A stretch of DNA of 50,966 bases from CAZALT01 sp964485515 (GTDB taxonomy: Bacteria > Actinomycetota > Acidimicrobiia > Acidimicrobiales > Acidimicrobilacustridaceae). Location of the stretch: NCBI GenBank assembly GCA_964485515.1, contig CAZALT010000005.1, positions 1-50,966 on the forward strand, read 5' to 3'. Below, in pieces: positions 41,056 to 49,520 of this stretch. Position 1 is the first letter of the stretch; each line of letters starts with the position of its first letter. The position numbers and the translations under genes are program-made. Below the pieces are notes generated by a model. The model was not told the DNA's origin, did not search any database, and worked only from the letters and a program-made list of their open reading frames with translations.

Positions 41056-42974
41056 CGCTGCGTGAGCTCTGGCTCGGCCCGCGACAGAGGGATCGAGACG
41101 GTGATGGTCGTGCCACGGCCCGGTGCGCTGTTCAACGCGAGCGTGCCGTGGTGGAGCCCGACGAGCGAGCGCACCACGGCGAGCCCGAGACCGGTGCCCG
41201 CCGTCGTGTTGGCGTTGCTGGCCCGCACGAACCGGTCGAAGATCGATGTCTGGTCCTCGGTGGGGATGCCGATGCCGGTGTCCTCGACGGTGATCTTCCA
41301 CACGTCGTCGACGAACGCGCTCATGACGGTGACCGCGCCCCCCTCTGGTGTGAACTTGATGGCGTTCATGACGAGGTTGGACACGATCTGCTCGAGGCGG
41401 CCCGGGTCGGCGGGGAGCGAGGGTCCCGACCCGTGCGCGGTGGTGATCGCGAGCTGCGCGGCGTCGGCGACAGGCTCGAGGGCGGCGACCGCGTCGTCGA
41501 CGACCGATGGGACGTCGACGGGGAGGAGCTCGATCTGGAGCGTGCCGGCTTCGGCCCGCCCGAGGAGCAGGAGGTCGCCGACCACCCCGAGCAGGCGGTT
41601 GGCGTTGTTCGAGATGATCCGGGTGAACTGCGCCCGGTCGCTGGCAGCCATGTCGGGATCGTCGATCAGCAGCTCGGCGAAGCTGATGATGGAGGTCAGC
41701 GGCGTGCGCAGCTCGTGCGACACCGTCGCCACCAGCTCCGACTTGAGCCGGTCCAGCTCGCGCAGCGACCGGTTCTGCTCTTCGAGCTGTCGGTGCGCGG
41801 TCTCCTGGTCGAGCTCGAGCTGCTTGCGCTCGGTGATGTCCCGGAAGATCCAGAGGTGGCCGCGCACCTCGTCGCCCTCGTAGATGGGGACGTAGTCGCG
41901 GTTGAGGAACCGTCCGTTGGCGAGCTGCACCTCGACGTGGAGCTCGGGCACACCGGCGGCGAGCGCAGCCTTGCGGCGGGCAAGCGCGGCTTCGCCGTCG
42001 GCGAACACCGAGCGCTCGACGGTGACGAGCTGGCGGGCGTCGACCCCGATGAGCTCGGACGCTTCGAGGGGAACACCGAACAGGTCGATGTGGGTCTGGT
42101 TGGTCATGACGAGGTTCTCGTGCTCGTCTTCCAGCCACACTCCTGCGGGAAAGCGCTCGATGATCGAGCGCAGCTGGCGGCTGAGCTCCTCGAGCCGGTC
42201 GTTGGCGGCAGCGACCTCACGTTCGGCCTCGCGGCGAGCGGTGATGTCTCGGCTCCGCAGCACGAGCGCGCCGACGTCGGGGTCGCCCAGGAGGTTGACG
42301 CCCGTGGTCTCCATCCAGAGGTACCGGCCGTCGATGGCGCGGACGCGCAGCACGACGGTTCCGGCGGTCCCGCCACGCGGGTCTGCGTCGGCCAGCGCGT
42401 CGAGAGCGGTCTCGGCCAGCTCGTAGTCGTCGGGGTGGACCAGCGAGAGGATGCCGGCGGGTGGCATGTGCCCGGCGGGGTAGCCGAGCGGGCCGCCGAG
42501 CGTGGAGAACATCCAGTGGCCGTCGGGCCGGACCACGCTCACCAGCTCTTGGGACGCGTCCATGATCTTGCGGAAGCGGCGCTCGCTGTGGGCGATGCTG
42601 TGCGGGTCGGGTGCGAGGGGATCGACCCGGATGTAGCGCAGGATCACGTCTCGCCCCTCGACCTGGGCGACGGTGAGCTGGACGGTGAGGTGGACCTCCT
42701 GGCCGTCTTTGTCGACGTAGGCGCCGGTGTGCCACCGGTCGAGGTGCGAGGCGGCGTCGTCCGGTCCGAGGGACTGCATCGCCCGCTTGCCCGGTGCGCG
42801 GAGCCCGGGCGGGTAGAGGCATTCGGAGAAGTCCCGGCCGACCAGCTCATCGAGGGTCCACCCGAACGCCGCTTCGAAGGCCGGGTTCACGTCGAGGATC
42901 ACGCCAGCGCGGTCGGTGACCGCCACGGGGTCGGGAGCGTGGCGCATGACGGCCTGATCGATCGAGATGCCCAC
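41052..42974 (-). CDS. Soluble multi-PAS sensor histidine kinase
   Basis: A 640-residue kinase without membrane helices. Three PAS-type domains (about 8-130, 135-250 and 260-385) precede HisKA with the phospho-acceptor His420 in VSHELRTP. The HATPase domain has N537 (NLVMNAIKF), D565 (DTGIGI) and GTGLGLAV. A coiled-coil-like segment (QLEEQNRSLRELDRLKSE) links PAS3 to HisKA. It should sense a cytosolic signal and phosphorylate the OmpR-type regulator, and perhaps the receiver. It starts with GTG, which lies in the arm of a predicted hairpin. Confidence 0.92.
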   Translation of the reverse strand: MGISIDQAVMRHAPDPVAVTDRAGVILDVNPAFEAAFGWTLDELVGRDFSECLYPPGLRAPGKRAMQSLGPDDAASHLDRWHTGAYVDKDGQEVHLTVQLTVAQVEGRDVILRYIRVDPLAPDPHSIAHSERRFRKIMDASQELVSVVRPDGHWMFSTLGGPLGYPAGHMPPAGILSLVHPDDYELAETALDALADADPRGGTAGTVVLRVRAIDGRYLWMETTGVNLLGDPDVGALVLRSRDITARREAEREVAAANDRLEELSRQLRSIIERFPAGVWLEDEHENLVMTNQTHIDLFGVPLEASELIGVDARQLVTVERSVFADGEAALARRKAALAAGVPELHVEVQLANGRFLNRDYVPIYEGDEVRGHLWIFRDITERKQLELDQETAHRQLEEQNRSLRELDRLKSELVATVSHELRTPLTSIISFAELLIDDPDMAASDRAQFTRIISNNANRLLGVVGDLLLLGRAEAGTLQIELLPVDVPSVVDDAVAALEPVADAAQLAITTAHGSGPSLPADPGRLEQIVSNLVMNAIKFTPEGGAVTVMSAFVDDVWKITVEDTGIGIPTEDQTSIFDRFVRASNANTTAGTGLGLAVVRSLVGLHHGTLALNSAPGRGTTITVSIPLSRAEPELTQR

Positions 42975-42995
42975 GGGGTCAGCGTAAACCGTGGG
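42970..42995 (-). promoter_or_regulatory. Hairpin covering the histidine kinase start codon
   Basis: CCCACGG and CCGTGGG pair around a 12-base loop; the GTG start of the kinase falls inside one arm. No good ribosome-binding site is seen upstream. The structure could limit translation, or the real start may be the ATG at 42947. Confidence 0.4.
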
Positions 42996-43050
42996 CCCAT
43001 CGGATCTGGTCCGCGTCGAAGGGCGGGCCGAGGCGTCCGAAGTGCGCCGG

Positions 43051-43084
43051 CTCGCTCTCGCTCTCGCTCTCGCTCTCGCTCTCG
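43051..43084. repeat. Hexanucleotide microsatellite CTCGCT, five copies and a part
   Basis: Five exact CTCGCT units plus CTCG lie 35 bases before the ferritin-like start. Slippage here would change promoter or leader spacing. Confidence 0.95.
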
Positions 43085-43119
43085 GCGCCTCCGGTGTCGA
43101 ACCCCGTTATCCTCCGCGC

Positions 43120-44271
43120 ATGGGAGTTGATGGCGAACGCCCCGCCGATCGCGATCTCATCGACCGCGACACGGTCGACGACCTCGACGAGATCCTGGCG
43201 ATCACCCACGGCGATCCGCACCAGGTGATCCACGCCGTGGAGGACAACGCCGCGGCGATCTTCACCTGGGACTACGAGAAGGGCGCCCGCGCCCCGCTCG
43301 AGAAGCTGTACGAGAAGGCCAAGGGCTCGCAGTGGAACGGTTCGACGGACCTTCCGTGGGACACCGAGGTCGATCCGGAGCGCATCATCCCGTTCATGCA
43401 GGGATCTGACTCGGCGCAGGCGTTCAACTGGATCCTCGAGCACCCCGATTCGCCGTTCAAGAACTTCGGCGACAAGGACTGGGTCAACTTCGGGGTCGAG
43501 ACGGTCAACTGGCGCCTGTCGCAGTTCATGCACGGCGAGCAGGGCGCGCTGCTGTGCACGGCCAAGATCGTCGAGACGGTGCCGTGGATCGACGCCAAGT
43601 ACTACGCGGCGACCCAGGTGATGGACGAGGCCCGCCACGTCGAGGTCTTCTCCCGGTACCTGCGCGAGAAGCTCACCGACCACTACCCGATCAACCCGCA
43701 CCTCGGGCTGCTGCTCGACGACATCATCAACGACAGCCGCTGGGACATGACCTACCTCGGCATGCAGATCATGGTGGAGGGCCTCGCACTCGCCGCCTTC
43801 GGGTTCATGCACCAGTTCGCCGAGGAGCCCCTGCTCAAGCAGCTGCTGCGCTACGTCATGAGCGACGAAGCCCGTCACGTCGCCTTCGGCGTGCTGTCGC
43901 TCAAGGAGTACTACGCCGGGCTGTCGACCCCCGAGATCCGCGAGCGCCAGGAGTTCGCCTTCGAGGCGGCGCTGCGCATGCGTGACCGCCTGCTGCAGCA
44001 GGAGGTGTGGGATCGCATCGGCATCGACCAGCGCAAGATGGTCAAGCTCCTGCTCGACGCGCCGCAGGACCAGATGATCTTCACCCAGATGCTGTTCTCC
44101 AAGATCGTCCCGAACTGCAAGAAGCTGGGCTTGCTCGATGCCGGTGACGGGTGGCTGCGCGACCGCTTCACCGAGATCGGCGTCATCCAGTTCGAGGACT
44201 GGGTCGACACGAGCGACGAGTACCTCTCGCTCGATGCGGTCGCCCAGGACCGGGCCGCCGCCGCCAGGTAG
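43120..44271 (+). CDS. Ferritin-like diiron protein
   Basis: A 383-residue helical protein with a carboxylate-bridged diiron site. Ligand motifs in order are HGEQGALL (about 146), DEARHVE (about 175), MVEGLALAAFG (about 222) and DEARHVAFG (about 250), the E / ExxH / E / ExxH pattern of ferritin-like oxidases. It is longer than ferritins and lacks the ribonucleotide-reductase radical Tyr context, so an oxygenase or desaturase-like role is possible; substrate unknown. ATG 43120 is used because the region before it is the CTCGCT microsatellite. It is followed by a dispersed palindromic repeat and the dienoyl-CoA isomerase on the same strand. Confidence 0.82.
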   Translation: MGVDGERPADRDLIDRDTVDDLDEILAITHGDPHQVIHAVEDNAAAIFTWDYEKGARAPLEKLYEKAKGSQWNGSTDLPWDTEVDPERIIPFMQGSDSAQAFNWILEHPDSPFKNFGDKDWVNFGVETVNWRLSQFMHGEQGALLCTAKIVETVPWIDAKYYAATQVMDEARHVEVFSRYLREKLTDHYPINPHLGLLLDDIINDSRWDMTYLGMQIMVEGLALAAFGFMHQFAEEPLLKQLLRYVMSDEARHVAFGVLSLKEYYAGLSTPEIRERQEFAFEAALRMRDRLLQQEVWDRIGIDQRKMVKLLLDAPQDQMIFTQMLFSKIVPNCKKLGLLDAGDGWLRDRFTEIGVIQFEDWVDTSDEYLSLDAVAQDRAAAAR

Positions 44272-44314
44272 CCAGGCGTCTCGCCCCCGCATCTCCCGCC
44301 CGCCACCTCCTACG

Positions 44315-44368
44315 CAAATTGCGTGGATCTTGATCGCCTGCCGATCAAGAACCACGCCAGAAGCGCAG
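44315..44368 (-). repeat. Dispersed palindromic repeat, family 2, copy 2
   Basis: The arms GCGTGGATCTTGATCG and its near-complement (one mismatch in 16) enclose five bases (44321-44357). The complement matches 32228-32281 at about 44 of 54 positions. It sits 43 bases after the ferritin-like stop and could act as a terminator. Confidence 0.75.
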
Positions 44369-44398
44369 ATTCGGGTCGAATCGTGCTCTGATCTCCGC

Positions 44399-45286
44399 AT
44401 GGCATCTGACACCCCACTCGCCAACCCACTCGACTGGGAACCCACGTGCTTCGAGGTCGAGCGCGCCGATGGCGTGGCGGAGATCCGCTTCAGCCGACCC
44501 GACGTCTTGAACTCGATGGTCCCCGCCTTCTGGATGGAGCTGCCCCGCGTCGTGCGCGACCTCGACGACGGCGCCACCCGCTGCATCGTGGTCTCCTCGA
44601 CGGGTCGTCACTTCAGCGCCGGCATGGACCTCGGTGTGTTCGGCGACCCGGCGGGGCCCCTCAGCGGCGGTGGTGACAGCGACCCGGTGGAGATCGGCCG
44701 CAAGCGGGCCTGGCTCCGCCAGCTCGTCGAGCTGCTCCAGGAGAGCTTCACCGCGTTCGAACGGGTGCGGGTCCCGGTGCTCGCCGCCATCCAGGGCGGA
44801 TGCGTCGGCGGTGCCGTCGACCTCGTCACCGCGGCCGACTGCCGCTACGCCACCGAGAACGCCTTCTTCGTGATCCAGGAGATCAACATCGGCATGACCG
44901 CCGACGTGGGCACCTTGCAGCGCATGCCGAAGCTGATCCCCGAAGGCATCGCCCGTGAGCTGGCCTTCACCGGCCGTCGCATGCCCGCGGCGAGAGCTCG
45001 GGAGGTCGGGCTCGTCAACGAGGTGTACGCCACCCACGACGAGATGCTCCACGCCGTGCGCGACACGGCGAGGGAGATCGCCTCGAAGAGCCCGCTCGCC
45101 ATCTGGGGCACCAAGCAGATGCTCACCTACGCCCGCGATCACACCGTGGCCGACTCCCTCGACTACATGGCGTCCTGGCAGTCGGGCATGTTCCAACCCG
45201 GCGACATGGTCGAGACCATGACCGCCCAAGCCGAAGGTCGCACCCCGGTCTTCCCGGACCTGCAACCGCCCCCGACGGGGTTCTGA
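44399..45286 (+). CDS. Enoyl-CoA hydratase/isomerase, ECH1-type delta3,5-delta2,4-dienoyl-CoA isomerase
   Basis: A 295-residue crotonase-fold enzyme. The oxyanion loop GRHFSAGMDLG is at 69-79. QGGCVGGAVDLVTAADCRYA, IQEINIGMTADVGTLQRMPK and the late SLDYMASWQSGM closely follow eukaryotic ECH1, and the three ECH1 catalytic acids are kept at D141, E161 and D169. Ordinary hydratases would have Glu at the positions corresponding to two of these. The reaction is the shift of 3,5-dienoyl-CoA to 2,4-dienoyl-CoA during oxidation of unsaturated acyl chains. ATG 44399 starts just before the fold. It may work with the acyl-CoA synthetase and racemase. Confidence 0.88.
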   Translation: MASDTPLANPLDWEPTCFEVERADGVAEIRFSRPDVLNSMVPAFWMELPRVVRDLDDGATRCIVVSSTGRHFSAGMDLGVFGDPAGPLSGGGDSDPVEIGRKRAWLRQLVELLQESFTAFERVRVPVLAAIQGGCVGGAVDLVTAADCRYATENAFFVIQEINIGMTADVGTLQRMPKLIPEGIARELAFTGRRMPAARAREVGLVNEVYATHDEMLHAVRDTAREIASKSPLAIWGTKQMLTYARDHTVADSLDYMASWQSGMFQPGDMVETMTAQAEGRTPVFPDLQPPPTGF

Positions 45287-45287
45287 A

Positions 45288-45890
45288 TCAGATGGATTCG
45301 TCGTGGCGGGGGAGGAAGTCCCACTGCTGGTCGCCGACCTTGACCAGGGTGGCCGAGATCCAGCCGCCCAGCGCACTGAAGTGCGTGTCGAGCAGCGAGC
45401 CGTCGGCGAGGGCGTCCTCGTCGAACTCGTAGGAGCCCTCGTAGCAGACCTCGATCGCGTAGGCCGGATCGTTCAGGTCGATGTCGTAGGTGGCCTCGAC
45501 CGAGGGCGCCCGCCGTTCGAGCGCTTCGGCGCCGATCTTCGGGCTGGTCTCGGGGAGCGAGGCGTAGAACGCCCTGAGGTCGGGCTGGGTGGCGAGCTGC
45601 TGGGCCCGCAGCACGATGCTGATCTCGATGCGGGGGACCTCGGGCAGCCCTTCGCCGATGTACCAGAGGCGGTACGCGGTCTGCGACCACGTAGGCCAGT
45701 CGAGGGTGATGTCGACCTGGAACCGTGGCGGCGTGCCCTCGCCGGGGAGGCCGTAGCTGGTCACCCACGTCATGTCGCCGAGCAGCACGTCCATCTTGAA
45801 CTGCTCTTCGACGGCCTGCCGTTCGAGGAGGGCGTTCTCGAAGGCGTCTCGGAGCGCGCCGATGGCATCGGTGAAGACGTGGTCGAGCAT
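45288..45890 (-). CDS. Hypothetical protein
   Basis: A 200-residue acidic, soluble protein with no signal peptide, membrane helix or family I recognise. The N-terminus is helical (FTDAIGALRDAFENALLERQAVEEQFKMDVL); the rest alternates strands with several conserved-looking aromatic residues (TWVTSYGLPGEG, VDITLDWPTWSQTAYRLWYIGEGLPEVPRIEI). It ends one base from the stop of the convergent isomerase gene and begins 33 bases after queF on the same strand, so it is probably in an operon with queF. Confidence 0.65.
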   Translation of the reverse strand: MLDHVFTDAIGALRDAFENALLERQAVEEQFKMDVLLGDMTWVTSYGLPGEGTPPRFQVDITLDWPTWSQTAYRLWYIGEGLPEVPRIEISIVLRAQQLATQPDLRAFYASLPETSPKIGAEALERRAPSVEATYDIDLNDPAYAIEVCYEGSYEFDEDALADGSLLDTHFSALGGWISATLVKVGDQQWDFLPRHDESI

Positions 45891-45923
45891 GGTGCTGGCA
45901 GGGTAGTCGTCGGGGTCAGGCCT

Positions 45924-46313
45924 TCATTCCGTCACGTCACGGGAGCCAGGTGGCGATAGCTGCTGCGGGTGGCTGACGGTCACCGTGGTGTCGATGCCGC
46001 CGCGGACGTTCCAGATCGTCTGGACGGTGATGCGGCGGGGGGCGATGGCGGCGACGATGTCGTCGAGGATCCGGTTGGTGACGTCCTCGTGGAACGCTCC
46101 TTCGTCGCGGAAGCCCCAGATGTAGAGCTTGAGGGACTTCAGCTCGACGATGGACTGGTCCGGAACGTAGGTGATGCGGATGGTGGCGAAGTCGGGCTGG
46201 CCGGTCTTGGGGCACAGGCAGGTGAGCTCGGGCGTCTCGCAGAGCACCTCGTAGTCACGGCCGGGGTGGGGGTTCGGAACCGCTTCGAGCTCTTTGGAGG
46301 GAAGTGTCGACAC
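45924..46313 (-). CDS. queF: NADPH-dependent 7-cyano-7-deazaguanine reductase (QueF)
   Basis: A 129-residue enzyme of the short type I QueF form, reducing preQ0 to preQ1 in queuosine synthesis. The nucleophile Cys34 and Asp41 are in CLCPKTGQPDF, spaced as in B. subtilis QueF, and the NADPH-binding QueF motif ELKSLKLYI is at 57-65. GTG 46313 is chosen because family homologues start near STLPSKELEAVPNP; the open frame continues to a GTG at 46424 through a repetitive Asp/Gly/Ser stretch made of GTCGGCG repeats, which I judge less likely to be translated. No queC, queD or queE is in the window. Confidence 0.9.
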   Translation of the reverse strand: MSTLPSKELEAVPNPHPGRDYEVLCETPELTCLCPKTGQPDFATIRITYVPDQSIVELKSLKLYIWGFRDEGAFHEDVTNRILDDIVAAIAPRRITVQTIWNVRGGIDTTVTVSHPQQLSPPGSRDVTE

Positions 46314-46447
46314 GGCGGGCAAGGCTACCTGCCCGATCGGAGCCGGGGACCGGGCGCTCCCGTCGGCGTCGTCGGCGCCGCTCCCGTCGGCGGCGCTCCC
46401 GTCGGCGTCGATGGCGTCGACCACCGGCGCGTCCGGTCAGGTCATGG

Positions 46448-47275
46448 CTACCCGAGCGTGCTCGTCGTCGGGACGATCCCTTGGAGCTCGTCCTCGCCTC
46501 CGGCGTACATCGTGGTGTCGGTGGAGTACGGGTCGGGGCCGGTGTGCATGCAGAAGTCGTCGTAGACGTCGACGGGGCGCTCCGAGCAGTCACGCACCTC
46601 GGGGTAGGTGGTCGTGGTGATGTCGGGCAGCGCCGGGCGTTGGCCGCCGAAGACGGCGCCTTCGAAGGCGATGGCCGAGTTGCCCGACACGTCGTAGTTC
46701 ATCAGCGAGCCGACGCCCAGGATGCAGGTGAACTGGTCCTCGGAGGCAGTCTGCGCGCTCACCCAGGTGGCGGGGTCGACGTTGCCCGTGCCGCAGTCGA
46801 CGGGAGTGCCGCCCACGTAGAGGTGCCGGCGGACGAAGAAGGTGGTGTCGACCGTGCCGTCGTCGGCCACCGCTGCGTAGACGAGCGTCGACATGTCGCA
46901 GGCGGACTGGCCGAGCGTGATCGACTGGCTCGTGCACTGGATGAGGCCCACCTGCGACCCGGCCGGGAACCCGGTGGAGGTGACCTGCACCGGCTGGCCG
47001 TCGGTCAGTCCTGTGACGGGCGTGACGGTGACGGGGAGGCCGATGGAGTCGAGGCCGTCGTCGGGGGCGGCGTAGCCCGCCGGGTCCTCGGCGGCGTCAG
47101 GTGCGGGCTCCTCGATGGCGGCAGGCCCGTTCGAGCTGCTCTCCTCGTTGGGCCCGGCGATGACGCCGACGGCGAGGGCGCCGACCGCGACGATGCCGAG
47201 CACCGCGAGGTACCAGCCCCGCCTGCTCGGCGTCGGGTCCACGTCCACCTCCTGGACCACCTCGTGCTCGTCCAT
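46448..47275 (-). CDS. Membrane-anchored protein with neocarzinostatin-like domain
   Basis: A 275-residue protein. A short acidic cytosolic N-terminus precedes one membrane helix (GWYLAVLGIVAVGALAVGVIAG, about 20-41), then an acidic linker, then an extracytoplasmic beta domain (about 80-200). The domain pattern TVTPVTGLTDGQPVQVTSTGF, IQCT...CDMSTLV, ADDGTVDTTFFVRR and CILGVGS...NSAIAFE is that of the neocarzinostatin family, including the disulfide cysteines. In the antibiotics this fold holds a chromophore, but most genomic relatives have no known ligand, so chromophore binding is not claimed. ATG 47275 has GGGGGAGG just upstream. Confidence 0.75.
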   Translation of the reverse strand: MDEHEVVQEVDVDPTPSRRGWYLAVLGIVAVGALAVGVIAGPNEESSSNGPAAIEEPAPDAAEDPAGYAAPDDGLDSIGLPVTVTPVTGLTDGQPVQVTSTGFPAGSQVGLIQCTSQSITLGQSACDMSTLVYAAVADDGTVDTTFFVRRHLYVGGTPVDCGTGNVDPATWVSAQTASEDQFTCILGVGSLMNYDVSGNSAIAFEGAVFGGQRPALPDITTTTYPEVRDCSERPVDVYDDFCMHTGPDPYSTDTTMYAGGEDELQGIVPTTSTLG

Positions 47276-47384
47276 CCTGCCGCCTCCCCCTGCTGTCACC
47301 AGCTGCGCGGGTGATCGCCGACAGTCTTGCACTCCTCCCTCGTCACTGTAAGGCAAGATCGGGTGGGGCCGGGCCCGACCGGTG

Positions 47385-49478
47385 TCAGCGGGCGGTCTGC
47401 CAGAGCAGGAAGCCGAGGGCGTCGGCCAGCTCGTCGGCCTGCTTGGACACGGGCTTGCCTTGACCGTGACCCGCCCGGGACTCCTGACGCAGCAGGATGG
47501 GTCGCTCGGTCGGGCACGAGGTCGCCGCCTGGAGGCGCGCCGCCATCTTCCGGGCGTGGAGGGGATCGACCCGGCTGTCGCCCTCGGCGCTGGTGAGCAG
47601 CGTGGCGGGGTAGCAGGTGCCGTCGACCACCCGGTGGTACGGCGAGTAGGCGTGGAGCCAGCCGAAGTCCTCGGCCCGATCAGGGTCGCCGTACTCGGGG
47701 ATCCACAGTCGGGCGATGAGGAATCGGTGGTAGCGCAGCATGTCGAGCAGTGGCACGGCGATCTGCACGGCGGCGCACAGGTCGGGTCGTTGGGTGACTG
47801 CCGCTCCCATCAGCAGGCCGCCGTTGCTCCCGCCCCGGATGGCCAGGCGCTTGCGCGAGGTGAACCCTTCGCTGACCAACCAGTCGGCGGCGGCGATGAA
47901 GTCGTCGAAGCTCTGCTGCTTGTTCTCACGCATGCCGGCGCGGTGCCACGCCTCGCCCTCCTCGGCCCCGCCGCGGATGTTGGCCACGGCGTAGATGCCA
48001 CCCGCGTCGCACACCGCCACGACCGCCGCGCTGTAGGTGGGTCCGAGGCTGATGGAGAACCCTCCGTAGCCCGTCAGCACACAGGGTGTGTCCGCGGTGG
48101 GCTGCGTGCCGGCGGCGTACACGAGGAACATGGGGATCTCGGTGCCATCGGTGCTCGGGTAGCGCACCTGCTGCACGACGTAGCGCCCTTGCGGTTCCGC
48201 CGCCGCGCCATCGACGTCGCCGAGTCGGCTCCACTCCTCGACCGATGTGCGGGTCCACCGCCAGGTGGCGGCCGGTGTGGCGAACGACGTGAACGAGAAG
48301 AACGCCAGGTCGTGGTCGGGACTCCCGCTCAGGCCGGCGAGCGAGCCCATGTCGGGGAGCGCAACCGGCTCGTGGCCGCCGCCCTCGTGGTCGTAGCGGT
48401 CGAGACGTGACACCGCCGACCTGGACGACAGCACGAGCAGCGAACCCGACGTGGAGGCGACCGCGTCGATGACCGAGTCGGACTCGGCAACGATGGTCTC
48501 CCAGTTGGCGTGCCATGCCTTGGCGAGCGGGGCGCGCACGACGCGGCCGCGGTCGGCGTCGAGGGTGGTGAGACCGATGACGTGCTGGCCCACGATCTCG
48601 AACGACGACACCGCATCGATCCCCTCGATGAGCACCGTGCGGGAGCCTGTGCTCAGGTCGAGGAGGTGGACATCGATGCGGCTCCAACCCAGCGACACGT
48701 GCACGAGCAGCCAGCGGCCGTTCTTCGAGATGGTGATGTTGGGCCACGCCGTCTTGTCGGGCAGGTCTCCCCAGATCAGCTCGTCGGACTCCCACGGCTC
48801 GCCGAGCCGGTGCCAGTACACCTTGCGCCAGTACTGGTCGTCGCCGTCTTCGACGTCGGCCGGATCCGGGTAGCGGGTGTAGGCGAACGCATCGCCCTTG
48901 GGTGCCCAGGCCACCGACGCAGCCCGCGTGTGGGGGATGCGGTCGCGGGTGTGTACGCCGGCCTCGACGTCGAAGAGGTAGAGCGTCGAGCGCTCGTCGC
49001 CCCCGACCGACATCCCGTAGGCGACGAGGCGGCCGTCGGGGGAGGGGTGGTACCAGTCGATCGCCGCCGTGGCGTCACCGGTCAGCTCGCTCGGGTCGAT
49101 GACGGTCTTCGCCTTGCCCGGTTTGCGGTCGGTGCGCACGACGAGGACAGCCTGGTCGTGGTTGCCCCATCGCTCCAGCGAGAAGACGCGGGTGCCGGCC
49201 ACACGGCAGGCGACCGACGATCCGGAGCGCAGGAGTCGGGTGAGCGATGCGTGCAGGCGCGGCCGATCGGGCAGCGCGTCGAGCACCGCCGAGGTTCGTT
49301 CGTTCTGCGCCGCGACCCACGCATCGGTCTCGGGGCTCTCGGTCTCGAGCCAGCGGTACGGGTCGGGCACCTCGACGCCGTGCAGGACATCGACGGTGTC
49401 GCTCCGGTGCGTTGCCGGTGCCGGTGCCGGTGCCGGTGCCGCGATGACGAGGTCGGGCCCGCCGCGTACGTCAGCCAC
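47385..49478 (-). CDS. Prolyl oligopeptidase family serine peptidase
   Basis: A 697-residue S9A peptidase cutting after proline in short peptides. The seven-blade propeller occupies the middle; the C-terminal alpha/beta domain carries Ser551 (RGGSNGGLLM), Asp634 (AEGDSRVDPLH) and His671 (SRAGHGQGKP), all in the usual order. The start is VPDPYRWLE-type (HGVEVPDPYRWLETESPETDAW). An Ala-Pro repeat encoded by GCCGGT units is at residues 14-22. There is no signal peptide, so it is cytosolic. It begins with GTG. Confidence 0.92.
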   Translation of the reverse strand: MADVRGGPDLVIAAPAPAPAPATHRSDTVDVLHGVEVPDPYRWLETESPETDAWVAAQNERTSAVLDALPDRPRLHASLTRLLRSGSSVACRVAGTRVFSLERWGNHDQAVLVVRTDRKPGKAKTVIDPSELTGDATAAIDWYHPSPDGRLVAYGMSVGGDERSTLYLFDVEAGVHTRDRIPHTRAASVAWAPKGDAFAYTRYPDPADVEDGDDQYWRKVYWHRLGEPWESDELIWGDLPDKTAWPNITISKNGRWLLVHVSLGWSRIDVHLLDLSTGSRTVLIEGIDAVSSFEIVGQHVIGLTTLDADRGRVVRAPLAKAWHANWETIVAESDSVIDAVASTSGSLLVLSSRSAVSRLDRYDHEGGGHEPVALPDMGSLAGLSGSPDHDLAFFSFTSFATPAATWRWTRTSVEEWSRLGDVDGAAAEPQGRYVVQQVRYPSTDGTEIPMFLVYAAGTQPTADTPCVLTGYGGFSISLGPTYSAAVVAVCDAGGIYAVANIRGGAEEGEAWHRAGMRENKQQSFDDFIAAADWLVSEGFTSRKRLAIRGGSNGGLLMGAAVTQRPDLCAAVQIAVPLLDMLRYHRFLIARLWIPEYGDPDRAEDFGWLHAYSPYHRVVDGTCYPATLLTSAEGDSRVDPLHARKMAARLQAATSCPTERPILLRQESRAGHGQGKPVSKQADELADALGFLLWQTAR

Positions 49479-49520
49479 GATGGGTCTGGGCGCGACGCAG
49501 CCGGTCAGGAGATCAGGCGC

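Noticed and set aside
42991..43119. N-terminal Leu-Ala repeat extension of the diiron protein
   Set aside because: The Leu/Ala run is the translation of the CTCGCT microsatellite; ATG 43120 is a better start.
46314..46424. Extended N-terminus for QueF
   Set aside because: The extra 37 residues are an Asp/Gly/Ser repeat from GTCGGCG runs, not found in the family core, and the GTG at 46313 fits the usual QueF start better.
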